From Hypsibius dujardini (taxonomy: Eukaryota > Tardigrada > Eutardigrada > Parachela > Hypsibiidae), in assembly GCA_001579985.1 (NCBI GenBank), contig LRSR01000465.1:1-26820 (forward strand): a DNA stretch of 26,820 nucleotides, read 5' to 3'. The translations under genes and the position numbers were made by a program. Of this stretch, positions 8,688 to 21,200 are shown piece after piece. The notes beneath the pieces were generated by a model that was given only the letters and a program-made list of their open reading frames with translations, was not told where the DNA came from and did no database searches. Position 1 is the stretch's first letter. Each line of letters starts with the position of its first letter.

Positions 8688-10657
8688 CTATATGGAGACT
8701 ATTTTGGACGGCTGTTTCGTCAGTTCGGTGCTCGGATGAGCTCCCGGTGCCATCGCCGATTCCGCCTTGGGTAACGATACAGTCGGTAAGACTTCCACAG
8801 GGGCATCTTCCACTCCGTGTGGGAAGTCCGAAGAACTCTTTATAGGCGATTGTGGTCGCATACCGATGGGAGTGGAGCGACCGGGTTCCCCGGCCATTCC
8901 GGCTTCGCCCGCTTCAACGAGGCTGGGAGTTTCAAAGACGGTGGCCGAAAAAGTGGTGTCCAATTGCGCACCCAGACTGATGGGAACAGTTTCAGTGACT
9001 GGCTCTTGCCTCTCGAGCGGTGAAGGCTCGGTGGCGTAGGTTGCTTCGGCCTCGCTGGATGGCCGAGGGGATTCGGGTTGAATACCCGTGGAGGTTGCAG
9101 GTTCGTCATCGGAGGCTTCTGCCTGTTCCATGCCCTCATCTCCTGGGAGCGTGAAAACGAGATTTTTTTGAAGAAGCATAGTTGATGTCAGTCAGTCCAT
9201 CTCTTGCTTACTGTAACTCATTGATACAGCCGTACATATTGCAATCGTCCCAATCCCAAAAAATACCTGCGGCGCTTTCTTCCCATCAAACTGAACTTTT
9301 TAAAGTTACTTCAGATAAATAAATTAGAACGAATTCTTATAAAGCCCTTTAATTTTGTTTTATCAAGCAAACTTCAAGTCAAGAAATAGGTTCCTAATTA
9401 CCTGCGGCGCCGTGTTTATTGACTTATCTGTAAATAAATAGCTTACTCTTTTTTGTGCTTTACATATATCCGTTGATCCTGAAAAAATTCGCCTGTATCT
9501 CACGTGTGTTTTGGTTGGCTCTTTCTAATTCCATTTACTCCAGAAAGATTCCAATTATTTCGAAGAAAATGAATGGTCTATTGGCCAGTATGAGTACTAT
9601 TTTTCGCAGATTGTGAAAGAAGGATGCATTATGAAACGGCAAAATGTTAGTGAAACAAGGATGCGCAGAGGTTGTTTTCCTAGACATTGTGTCCTCTGAC
9701 ATTTTGTTCGCAAAACTGTCCTTTGGACGTTATGTCCGCACAACATTGTGTCTCTCGAACATAGTGTCCTGTCCGTCAGATATTCTGTCCTTCCGGCAAT
9801 GTATCTTTGTGACATTGTGTCTCGTCCGCCAGACATTGTTTCTTTCTAGGCATTATGTTTGAGGCAGGATGTCTGGGGACAGTCTCTTCACCTGGCCAGA
9901 ATGTCTGTGAGAACAGAATTTTACGGCCACAATGTCTGAGGCCAGAGAGTCGGGCGGGATACATAAAAGGAGACAAAGTCGGGGGACACAACGTCGGTAT
10001 GCCGAGAAAAGAGTGTATTATTAGATTTTCCCTATTTTGCTCCTCCTGGTCTTTTTTCCTATCACCAGTGTCACTTCTGACACTCTGCCTGTCCCTTATC
10101 TTCGCTTATGCACCTTCCGTAGTCTGTATGTCACTATATTACGTAAACTAATATTATACATTTTTTTAAAGGCGTCCAGGTATCTCACCGAAAGTTTCAG
10201 TGTTTGCCTCCAAGCAGTCCTCTTCCTTAGCCGGTTCAAAATAGTGATCGCTCCCCGTTGTCTGGGTTGACATCAAATTCTCATCTTCCGTGGGGACGAC
10301 AACTTTATTTCCAAGCGCAAACTGCGCTTTGATATAGGAAGTCTTAGGGTGGTAGACAGGAGTTTGTCCGCCTGAAACAAAGCCTACATCAAGCATGTAC
10401 AACAAACTGTCACAGTAAAAAGCGCCGTCCGAGGCAAGCAACTAACTATCATTTCTGCTTTGCACCAGCTCGGCGAAGTAAGCTGCACCGAAGGCGTTGA
10501 GCTCGCACGGCTGGAGACGCAGAACTTCCCGCGCAAAGTTGTCCATCAGTCGGCGGAAACCGCGAGGCAGCCGGGCAGCGCACGACTCCGGGGAAAGGAG
10601 AAGCGGCTCCGGGCGCATCCCAGCCATTGCGTAGGCGGACCTCTCATCCTCCCCCAT
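8688..10657 (-). CDS. RIIa dimerisation/docking-domain protein, SP17/CABYR-like (3 exons)
   Basis: Exons 10657-10447, 10371-10189 and 9142-8688 join in phase 1 each time and encode 282 residues. The start ATG at 10657 has A at -3. Residues about 30-66 match the RIIa fold, with the LPRGFRRLMDNF and FGAAYFAEL motifs that align directly with sperm protein SP17 and CABYR. In that family the domain dimerises and docks A-kinase-anchoring proteins or takes part in axonemal and fibrous-sheath scaffolds. After about residue 75 the protein is disordered, rich in Pro, Ser, Thr and Glu, with many SP/TP dipeptides (candidate phosphosites), as in the long CABYR tail. There is no IQ motif that I can see, so an exact orthologue cannot be named. 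A flagellar or ciliary scaffold role is inferred from the domain. It converges tail-to-tail with the lectin/Ly6 gene. Intron 2 holds a minisatellite. Confidence 0.75.
9143..10188 (-). other. Intron 2 of the RIIa gene
   Basis: This 1,046-nt intron has donor GTGAGA at 10188 and an acceptor AG at 9144-9143. It holds a degenerate minisatellite (about 9640-9950). ACCTGCGGCGC appears twice (near 9267 and 9401). I see no coding exon inside. Confidence 0.6.
9640..9950. repeat. Degenerate minisatellite with ACATTGTGTC-like units
   Basis: About 14 imperfect units of roughly 16-22 bp share a core like GACATTGTGTCC (for example at 9693, 9743, 9810 and 9831). The left units are pyrimidine-rich between cores; units right of about 9850 shift to AATGTCTG. 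Unit length and sequence drift strongly, so this is an old array. The open frames on both strands here are its translation. Confidence 0.6.
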
Positions 10658-12210
10658 CTTTCTGGACAGACCAATCTTGGCGAGCAAATCACAAAAAGTC
10701 CAATTCAGCGCTTAATAGTAACATCACTACTGATTTGTAATATAGGGACAATTGCGAAACCATTTTGTTACCGGGCGACATCACCTTCAGCTCACTGAAG
10801 TGAACAGCGGAATTTTAACGCATGTTTTAAAGATATTACATTAGCGACATTGCGGTCGTCAACGTTTGCCATCAATCAATAAAATGTATCAGAAAAGTTT
10901 TAATGAACAAGTTTGAAAAGTGACCAACCGGAGCTGTCAAGGAAAATGGTCTGGTCTCCGGAAGGGTTACCTATCCATCCACCAAGTGGAGGAGCTGAAT
11001 GATCAACTTGATCAGCTCCCCCCACCTTGCCCTCAAGTTCTTCTCCGACAATCCTCCTGGCACCCTCATCCTGGATGAACTGTCGGGTGAACAGTTGGTT
11101 GAGATGAAGGTGAAAGATATCTTATCAATTTTATCCTCACCGAAATCTTCGCCAACGGTGGTGTCCATATTGCCGGGTGAGATGAGAGCATTATTACTCA
11201 ACGACTCGGCGACGAGCTCCTCCCTAAGTGCCCCCTTTCCCATTGGAATCAATGACGACGACGCTATCCCGCCATCCTGCCTTTTTGCCAAACTTCTTTT
11301 GTTATTTGATATTTTTTGTTGCCAAAGAAAAGATTTAATTGCAAGATTCTTCATTTCCTAATCTGTTAAGTCGCTTCTATTTCGCTGTACGCTCATTTGT
11401 TGCCGCCCACTACGTGGAACACCACGTCCCGGTCTTGTCAAATTTTTCAGCTGAAGCTTATAGTTACAATTTTTGTCCTTGTTAGTTCGGATACTGTCGT
11501 CACGGAAGACTGTAATTTTTACTGTTGTTATTGGCTGGAGGGATGAAGTTACTCAGTTAGAATGCTCGACGGACAAAGATAACTGACCTTCTACAGGTGC
11601 AGATTTTTGACAGGCCTTATAATTATTACCCAATGCTAAAACGGTTATATTAGCAAATATAACAATTCAGAAAGATTAAGGAAGATCGAATACTTTAAAT
11701 AAAGCATAGATTATTAGTAAAAAACTACTCTAAGTTTAGACTAGTTTGATTTGAAAAACATCTGTTCAACACTGGGTTTCATGCATTTTGAGAAAAACTG
11801 GACGCTGTTTGGCCAGAAACTCCAGTCGAAAATAGTACTATCTGCTTCTTATGTTAACGTCTGTGGTTATTCTGCCTTCAAAGTCAGTTTGGCAAAAAAA
11901 TCTAGTACGTGCAAAGGATTTTATTTGATTTTGCGAGCATAGATGAAGCAGAACCAGATGAAAGTATTGTACATAGGCTGACATGCGCAACGCCCTTTCG
12001 CATCAAGTTGCAAGAGGAACCATTTGACTGCGGTTGTTGGAGCACTCCAACTCACAACAGACATTCTTTGTGTAAAAGCAGTATCCCCACATATAGAGAA
12101 TAGTCAGCATGCTTGGCTCGCTTTGAGAACTAAGTGTTAGCGACCAAAGGAAGAAATGAAGAAGAATTGAAATAAGCTAATGACTAAAATGCAGAAGCAA
12201 CAGTCGAAGG
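10658..12210. other. Intergenic region with an unassigned two-strand open frame
   Basis: This lies between the start of the RIIa gene and the stop of the channel gene, both on the minus strand. At 10971-11361 both strands are open from an ATG: 120 codons on plus (10999-11361, starting MINLISSPHL) and 127 on minus (11354-10971). The plus reading contains PPGTLILDELSGEQLVEMK and looks the more protein-like, but I recognise no family and see no signal peptide or repeats. An imperfect inverted repeat spans 10982-11030. The remainder (11362-12210) is AT-rich, with weak frames only. A minus-strand AATAAA at 11925-11920 might serve the channel gene. Confidence 0.4.
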
Positions 12211-15200
12211 TCAATCCAGTTGCACGTGTTCTTCCTCCAACAAATCGCGTAGTCGTGTTCTTGTCGTGCTGCACACCAGTTCCATTTCATGACGGAACTT
12301 CTCCACAACCTGCCAAACAATAGCGTTCCTTCAAATTAGAATTAGAAACAATAAATAAAATAAACATAAGTTAAAATGTGAGAAAAAAATTGTAAATATA
12401 CTTACTCGAACTAGGTCTGCGCGCGTAAGTACGTAGACTTCGCAATAATCGGTGGCCCTAACCGTACGTGAAGCGGGCCAGTCGATTAAGATAGCTTGCC
12501 AGTTGATATGGCTTCCATGTCGTATGACCCCGATCTCTACGCCCGTCTCCACCTCCACGGCCTCACCACGATGTAAAAAGTACATTTCTTGTACGAGGTC
12601 GCCCTGCTGGATGACGTAGTCTCCCGGCACGAATTGCACTTGATGCAAGCATGCACTCAACATTCGGATGAAGGCGTCTGAAGAATCGCGAAACAGCGAA
12701 AGCTAACAAAATAAAGTGCAGTTAGAATTATTTTTAAGGATGTGTTTCACGTTTCGTTAAATTTGGAATTTTTTAGTTTCTCGTTTTCCCTTTCCGTTTT
12801 TTTTGTAGTTTCCCAAGGGGTGCTTTGGAATCTCTAATATAATGGAGTCCAATATATTGGAGAAGAAATGTAAAAGCTTAATTGATATGAAAAAAATGCT
12901 ACTTTGGGCGTAGATGATAGATGCGATCACTGCCATTGTACTTTTGTACACTCTGTACATGTCGTGACTTAGATTTACGAGAAGGAATTAAATCTTGCAT
13001 ATGTTCAGGTTTTTGTATTTTCTGATTATAACAAAATTTCCGTGTAAGGATGGCCAAAATAAAATTAACTAAACAAGCTAAACAAAAATTGAATTAAAGT
13101 TTTAGTTTTTTTAATTGACTACAAAAACTAAGCTAAGATTTTTAGTTACTAAACGATAAACTGTGGAAAACTAAAAAAAATGAAGTTAGTCAACTAATTT
13201 GGATTAAAACCAGACTATAGATCCTAGTTACCAAAAACACTAAACAAAAATCTGAAGTTGCCAATTTTTAGCTGACTAAAAAAATAGTTATTTGATTATT
13301 TTATTCAATGCAATCCATAATTCCGCGCCTGAGCGACGGTCAAAGCATTTATTAAAAGTCATAATCTTCTTCGGGCAAGCTGAACATTATAGACGGCCAA
13401 ATCTTGAGCGTGTCTGCTCATATTTCACGTGATCGTTGCTTACCTTTCGAAGGTCTTTATTGTGGACTGCAAAACCAATTTCCGTCCGCAGACAAAAGGG
13501 CGCCTCGACCAATACACTGTTAATGTCGCTGATGCCACGACTGACATTCCACAGAAAATTAAAATAATTCTGCACACGCGCAATGATTGCCGTATTAGCC
13601 TTTTGATCCCGCAGGTAGGACTTGATCGTCTGGAATTGGCTCTCAAAGTTCTGCCGACTAATCTCCGAATTGGCCAACGCCGACGAAATATCCCCAATGA
13701 TAAAACCAAACAGCGACTTGCCAATCAGCTGGACAAAAATGGAGAAAATCCACGCGTTCATTTCGTAGGGCAAGATGTCTCCGTAGCCCGTGCTGGTGAC
13801 TGTGTTGGAGATCCAGTACAAGGCGACCGTGTACTTTTGCGAAAAGGACACTTCTGGTTGGGTGAGGTTTGTCGTCTTAAACCACGTCGTGTCTGTGCAG
13901 TATTTCATGTCTTCTGCGGCGATCAGACCCGTGCAGTCCCCGATGTAATAGGCGAGTGACGCGAAAAAGTGCATCCATAGACCGAGCTGGGTGATGGAGT
14001 AGAAGAGACGCACATAGAGGACGTTGATGTCGAGCTCGTCGAGCCAGCTGGTGAAAAAGGAACGAATCCGCCAGACGCGCGTCGGCACACGCAGCAGACG
14101 CAGCTGCGCCCATAAAACGCCGCGTTTCCCGCTTTTTCCGACCAGACCGAAGATTTCGTACGGCAGCAGGTGTAGCACGTCGAGGAGCAGGCCTGTGCGA
14201 CTTTTGATGTAGCGTTCGCGGATTCGCGGCAGTTCCAACACTTCGTTGCCTGAGCGGAAACGGGCGGAGTAAAACAAGCATATTAGAAAGATTGCTTCGT
14301 GGTAAATTGCAGGGCAGGTGCATGTATGAATTATGGAGCACCGAATTTTTAAAGGGCCATTTGGGTCCATTTAAGGTTTCTACACTTGACTTGTAGGTTA
14401 AAGTTAAACTGATTGGGGCTCAATTTTAGCTGAGACATTTCAATTTAGTTTTAAGTTGCTCTCGCAGAAATAGACGTTCATTTCAAATACTGACATTAAC
14501 TTTAACTTTAACTTTAATTTATATTTATATTTATATTATTCCTATTTATTGATATTTATATTTTATTTACTTTATTTTTGTGTTTTGTTACTTTATTTTA
14601 TTTACTTGCATTTGATGTGCTGTAGTGCCACGATTAAAACGGTCGGTTTCTTCACCCGGGCAGCGCACTCGATCTGTGTGTTTAGTTAAGTTAAGTTTAG
14701 CTTAACTTACTTGGGGCGATTTTCAGAAACGGATTTCAAAACGTCTCCAATTTTTTTCCTAAATTACTTTATTATCAATAATAATTCAAAAATATTACTT
14801 CATTAGCGAATCTCCGAGAACTTTTTTAATGAAGTTTTAAACTGACAAAAACATTGGGATATTCCGTTTTGTTTAAATTTCTGAATTTCGTAAAAAACAT
14901 TCTCGGAGATTCGCCAATGAAAACACTTTTTAAATCATCTTTTTTATTGTATTAATTTTAAAAAATATAGGCAACGTTTTGAAATCCGTCTCTGAAAATC
15001 GCCCCAAGTTAGTTTAGATTAGCTGAGCTTAGTTTAGTTCAAATTTGTTTAGTTTAGTTTAGTTTATTTAGTTTAATTCAATTTAGCTTAGTTTAGCTTA
15101 GTTTAGTTTAGATTAGATTAGATTAGCTAAGCTTAACTTTGTTAAGTTAAGTTTGATTTATTTTAGCTTAACTTACTTTAGTTCAACTTGGTTTAATTAA

Positions 15201-18200
15201 ATTAAATTAATGATAATTTACATCACTCATTCTTATTAGGACGCTGTTAATTAAAAATCAACTTAAGCTTAGTTTGTACTTGCAAAACACAAATATTTGG
15301 CGCATTTGACAAGATATGCTATTTTCAACGTCCAACCCCAGAACCTATTCATTACAAATTTATTTAACAGTCCCGTATATATGATAGTTTTGTTTATATA
15401 TAAGTATTTCCAGTTCAAGTATAGTACTCTACCTTACCGAATTCATCCAAAAATCCAATTCTTGTTTGGAGCAGCGTGTCAATGACGAAAAAGATCTCCA
15501 GCAGATAATTGAGCGCGTACAACCACCCAGGCTGAACGTGCTTGAACCCGGCTTGATAGACGATCAACTTGACCGATATGATGCGCAGGAGTGTCATCCC
15601 GTACTTACAGAACCAACGGATGAACTGGTCGTCCGACCGGAAAATCAACTGCGTAAATGTGCGAAACCGCTCCTGCATGGAGATCCTCACTCGGGGGCGA
15701 TAAGACAAAGACAAGTTCCCACCGACAGGCTTCGGTCGAGCTTCAAATAACCGTCGATTTTCCTGTTCCAGCTCCATCGTCTCCCTCGCCTCCTCCATCA
15801 GCCGGTCCCGTACCTCGGGGAAGTGGTCCAGTACAATCTAAAATGGTGCGTTGTGATATTGTTCAATTTGTGTTCAAATCCCATAATTATTAATTGTTAT
15901 TTTAAAGACACGTATTTTTTTACATTTAATAAAGACGAACGGTATTTTAAATATGAGATTGATTGCGGAAACTGGTCGTCAGCGTTTCTTTTTTTATTTA
16001 CTCTCTTTGCGTTACTAAGCTTGTAGCATTGCCGTAGCAAACTGAAATCTTTTTGCTTGCCATTTTTTTCTACAGAAAAAGACGTACCATTTCCGGGGAG
16101 CTTTTCAAAAAATATTAAAAGATGTTAACTGCTTCTTTTTTAGCGAAATACTGCCCAAATACAGATTTTCATTAACTTTTATTTTTGTATATACTAAAAT
16201 AAAGCACTGTTTCTTAAATGGTTGTTAGGAATTTCAGTTTTGGAAGAATCCTCTGTTTAGTTTACATAATTTTCTATTTCGTTTCAGAAGTAGCATCCTA
16301 GTTGTCCAAAAAATCCAGCAATTGCCAGTTTTTCAGATATTTTGGCGGATCCAGCGAATCTTAATTAAATTCATCACTGCAATTTTTCTCGTCAAAATGC
16401 AAAGCTGCTGAGTAAGAACAAAGGTTGATGCACTCAAAATTAATTTTAATTGGGCTTACAATCCCACAAGATATTCCATCAATTGTAAATTTTCAGTGTA
16501 TTAAATGCTGTAAATATATTGAAAGATAAACTGAATTACATAAATGAATGCCGTTATTTGGCCAATTTGGCCAAAAACTAACCTCAAACTCCTCCTTCAC
16601 CAGGTAATACAAATCGCTGTTTTCCCTAGCCCGAAAACTTGTTTCAGCCTTATGATTGGTCAAGAAAGCCACTTCCCCCAGAATTCGTCCGGCTCGAATA
16701 ACGTTCGGTGAGAAGTCCCCCGTCCGGTACTGTATCTCCACACTCCCACGGTAGAGGAAGAAGAGATCCGCGCCGATATCCCCAATCCGCGTCACATACT
16801 CCCCCTCAAGGATGTAGAGGGGTTTGAGGATAGACGCAACCATTTTCTTGAAGCCCAGCGGAGTGCTCTTTAAAATGGGAATCTGTTCGATGACTTTACG
16901 GTAAAGTTGCAGGGCCAATTCCCCTGTCAACGAGGGCGGCAGTCCGGCAATCAGGCCTTGTTGGTCGATACCCTGCGTCCGCAGCCAGAGGTATTCGTAA
17001 TAGCGGATGACACGAGTCTGAAGAGACCGTGGGAGGTGCTCGTGTTGGAGATACTTTTTGATAGCCACTACCCGCTCAAAAAACCGTGAACGTGGAGCAT
17101 CGCTGTTGGCCTGTTTGTTGATTTAACAAAAAAGAACGATCAGGCAAATTAAAAAGTCAGCCAAATTAAAAGTAGTAATTTCCTATAAGTTTTTCGATTT
17201 ATTTGTAACCAATTGTTTGTCTTTAGTTTTGCAAAAAGTGGCCTAATTAAAATACAAGTATATTATGTTATATATTATAGATGCTATAAAACAGAACGAC
17301 TGGTCAAGTAGGAAAAAATCAGCCCAGCTAAAAAGCAGTATTTTTATTGGTTTCTCGCTTAATTTGCCCTTCATTGAGCTAAAAGTGGCCGCCTAAAAGA
17401 CAATAATTATTGTCTAGTTTTTCTTTGAAACGCACAAACCAAATGCAGAGAATAATGAACTAAGACTTTTACTTTTGATTTAGTTTACTAGGAAGAAAAT
17501 ATAATTTTAAATTTTCAAACTCGCCAGTTTTCTGAAGATATATTGGGATAAGGGATAAGATAGTTCAATAAAATCAAACTAATTTGTTGACGCGGTCTGC
17601 GCAGCGCAAAAAATTCAGAATATCGCAAGACATTGCCCTATAATTCTGCCGTTTGCCACTGTTTCAAATTGTTAAATCAATTTGATATATTTGGTACCCA
17701 TAGTAGCAAGTACCTGCTCAAAATAACAAATTTGAGGTGACAAAGTTTCAGGAAATGCATTGCACCGATTTTATTATTGGTTCCTAACTAACTCCACATC
17801 TTTCTGAGCGTATTATCATCTGGGTCGTACAGTCTTTTTTCTTATCGAAAAACTAGCACATTTGATTCAAATTAAATGTTATTCAATATCTATAAAATAT
17901 CACATAAATGCATTCGTCAGTGTCATTAGTTAGTTAAAATGGGTCACCCTTACTTGTGCGGCTGAGATAGACGCGATGATGTAGCCGAAGAAAAGGTTTC
18001 CCGACACCATAATGAGGAGGAAGAGGAGCTGTTCAGTCTGTGTCAGAGCGTACATATCGCCGAAGCCGACGCTGGTCGTCGTCGTCACCGCCCAATATAA
18101 GCTCGCCACAATCTTCTGTCCGCTCGTGTTGCGCTTTAAGATCCCGCCCAGTTTGAGGTAAGTCATTTCGATACAATCGAGGGAATTGTCAATGTCGACA

Positions 18201-21200
18201 TTTCCTTTCTCGTCGATGGGGCCGTAGTCGATGCTCCGCTGCCTGGTGCTTGGAGGCGGCAGGATGGCCCGGCGAGGGCGTGGATGGTAGCTGCGGGAGT
18301 TTGAGGACGACTCGTCGACCCAATCATCGAACGACAACGTGGCGGTCTGATACGCGCTTGATTGTGTAGCGTTCGAGTAGTCCACGTCAAGGGAGACTCC
18401 TAGATCCGTGAGGGTCTCGTTTGGGAACTGCAAATCTGTGGAATACGGACCCTTCTGATTGAAAGTCAGTCTTAAAGGTATTTTCTTGACAAGCAGACGT
18501 TTCCGTTTGCAAAGCCAGTTATAATTATTCGTTGCAATACTTTAACGTTTTGATAAGCGATTGTTACGACTGTAACAATAACATTGTCTACTCGTGGCCA
18601 CTTTGACTGGACTGGGCGGGTTTAATTAAGATGTGATGGGTGTTGAAGTAAATGCAAAATAATTTTGGGATGACTAGGAGATTTAAGATGGAACAAAAAC
18701 GTTCATCATGATTCAGAACAGTACTTGCAATTAGGAAGGGTAGAACAGTTTTTTCTTTCCGAGGAACGTGAAATATTACTTCGGGTTTCTTTTATACGGT
18801 ATATTCCTGGAATGCCAACTTTTCTTGCCAAACTTTGAACAAAATAAAGGGAATCTTTTTCGTTTCAAGACAGTGCAAGACTAAGCCTATTTCATCTATA
18901 CTAGTACACTCATTCGGTCCTTTTTGGGTAAAGATATTACTTTGACATATAATTTCACACAACACTCCCTCCTCCCCGTACACACACACGTATACTAAGA
19001 CATTATAAAAATACAGAACTACCCGGCTCCTGATTGAAAATTTTGTGGCTCACTGATTTTTAGTTTTAAAACCCATGTTTCAAAAAGGCGCAGTTCTCGT
19101 TGTAGGAGTTCAAGGTGGTGCCACAATCTGTTTTGGAACTGGGAAATTTTTAAAAAATTCAGAACTTCTCGACTCCCATCTTTGGCCGGAGTTGATTGAT
19201 GAATCTGTTTCAATTTTGAAGCTTATCGAAAGATAATATTAAGCCTGATTATACACAGAAGGCATGAAAGCGACAGGACCGGAGACGGAAGCAAAGACAG
19301 ATATAGTGACAAAGAAACATAAGACCACACTAAATATATTTAAAAGTCCAACATGGTCTTGCAAAGTCAAAATTTCTGCCTTTTGCGAGCGCAGGGTGCG
19401 AGCAATAGCGTGTGTATATACTAAATATATACGGACGATGTGAAAGGACGTCGCCGCAATTATTTAGCTAAAGAAATAAAGCAAAAAGTACAAAACGAAA
19501 ACTTCACATCGAACGGACAAAGTTATATACTAGTACTGATAATAACAGTGTCTCTTAATCCCATAACAGACAATGGATCTATTGAAATGGATGGTGTCAG
19601 AGATTATTTTAGGGTCCTTTAAGGCCCGAACCAGAACTCCCGGAATACTGCTTGAGAGAAGGGGTAAGGGGCAATGTATTTTGCCGAGCTCGCTCATAAA
19701 ATTCAGCTTTGTTCCTGGCCCTTTTTAGAGCATGTGCGGACGCTGAGGTCTAAAATCCCAATGTTCTCTTGGGATTCAAAATATTTTTAAAACTTGTTTC
19801 TTTTCATAGAGCTTAGACCATCTGGGAAGGTTTTTACTGCGAAATTTGAAACCATCGTTGAACTGGTGGTAAGGGACATCGAAAACCGTAAATCTGAAGG
19901 TGACTGAGTTTCCGACCAGATACCGGAACATTCACATCGGTTTGAAAATTATCAAGACTAAGGTCAAAATTTTTGGGAAAGCGAATTTTGAAAAATCATA
20001 CCCCTACTCCCTCTAGCCACTTTTTCCAAGTGTCCCAACCCCTATTTCTGAGCTGTAAAGATCCTACAAGAACCCCTGTGCACGGCACCTCCTCTTAGGA
20101 GGCTTATATTGAACCCAATCAAACCTCAAATTTAATGAAAGTTTTTCATAATGTTTCGAAATCTCACATGCTTCAAAATGATTAGAAACAATAATCCAAG
20201 TTTTGGGTTCAGTTTTGAGAAAATGCATTTTGCCCATCTCCCACTCCCTGGCTCTACCATGAAAGGTCTTGGTTCTGAATTTTCAGGGCCCTAAAAAACC
20301 CCTTCGCAAGTGCTCGTAAATGTTCTTGATGGAGTAAAAAAATGTGATATTAAAAATAGTAGACTTAGAGTTTGTAGACTTACAACATGATTTTGTCTGG
20401 TTCAAAGCACACGAAAGCGGCGGGCACTCGATGGTCAACGGCAGGCAGGTAACCAATGTGATGTAGATGACGAAATACGTGCAATACTTGATCAGAAAGA
20501 GGGAGGACGTGTCCAGTTTGATGTCCGTCTCCAGGAATCTAAACGCGCGCGTCACACGATAAATCTGGAAGAGCCGATTCATGCTGACGTACATCAGCCA
20601 GTGAAGAACCTCTTCGCGACCACGGGTCAGTTTGCCCTGGGTCATAAAGTCCCCGGCAATGGGGATGAAGACAAAAATTTCAAAGGGGATGACGCAAAAG
20701 CAGTCCAGCCAAAAGTTGCTCTTGAGGTACCGTTTTGCGGTCATGTAGGGATGTGTCACAATGACGTTAATATCTAGAACGAGGAACAAATGTATAAAAA
20801 GCTAAACCGAGAATCCTAGGGATGCGATCAAACAATCATAATATTCAACATCAAACAATCAAATCAAACCAAACATGCGTCCGTTTAATATGATTTCCGA
20901 ATTTGATTTATTGATTTTTGTAAACATTAACAATTTCTGAACTTTTATCTTAAAAAAAATTAGATGATTTGGTCCAAAACTGGAGTTTACGTGAAATAAT
21001 TGTTCTCAAAGAGATTGTTTAGCAGGAAAGAATAGCATAAAACCAAAGCTATGTTTTCTAGATCTCCTTTTTGTAGGATCACCAAATCAAAATATCCATT
21101 TAAATTAAATTGAAAAGAAATCAAATCAGAAGTAAATCAAGGGAAGTGTTTGTTGTTTGATCGCATCCTTATACAGGAATGACTATCGGACTGGCCGCCC

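Larger units (their letters stand above)
14250..15437 (-). other. Channel intron 9 with repeat and palindromic element
   Basis: 1,188 nt between the S2 and S3 exons of repeat IV. It contains ATTTAT/ACTTTA short repeats (about 14495-14600), a TTTAG-type array (about 14680-14709 and 15009-15200) and an inserted inverted-repeat element (14710-15008). Confidence 0.65.
12211..15837 (-). other. Channel repeat IV, filter GYGD, most degenerate CNBD
   Basis: The exon at 15837-15438 starts with the last helix of the repeat III CNBD (IVLDHFPEVRDRL), then an N-terminal linker, S1 and S2. The exon at 14249-13444 encodes S3, an S4 with Arg at R193-like spacing (RLLRVPTRVWRIR), S5, the pore TSTGYGD (13788-13777), S6 and the C-linker. 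The exon at 12702-12406 is the CNBD: the beta-roll residues GDYVIQQGD are kept, but the Gly-Glu motif is replaced (HINWQAI) and the phosphate Arg position reads Ala-Ser. The last exon adds 32 residues of C-helix ending EEEHVQLD. Confidence 0.87.

Noticed and set aside
8767-9039. 90-aa plus-strand frame
   Set aside because: It lies opposite the RIIa gene's last exon; the minus frame joins in phase to the RIIa-domain exons.
13429-13959. 176-aa plus-strand frame
   Set aside because: It lies opposite the channel exon encoding S5, pore and S6 of repeat IV, and its composition has no domain; it is a shadow.
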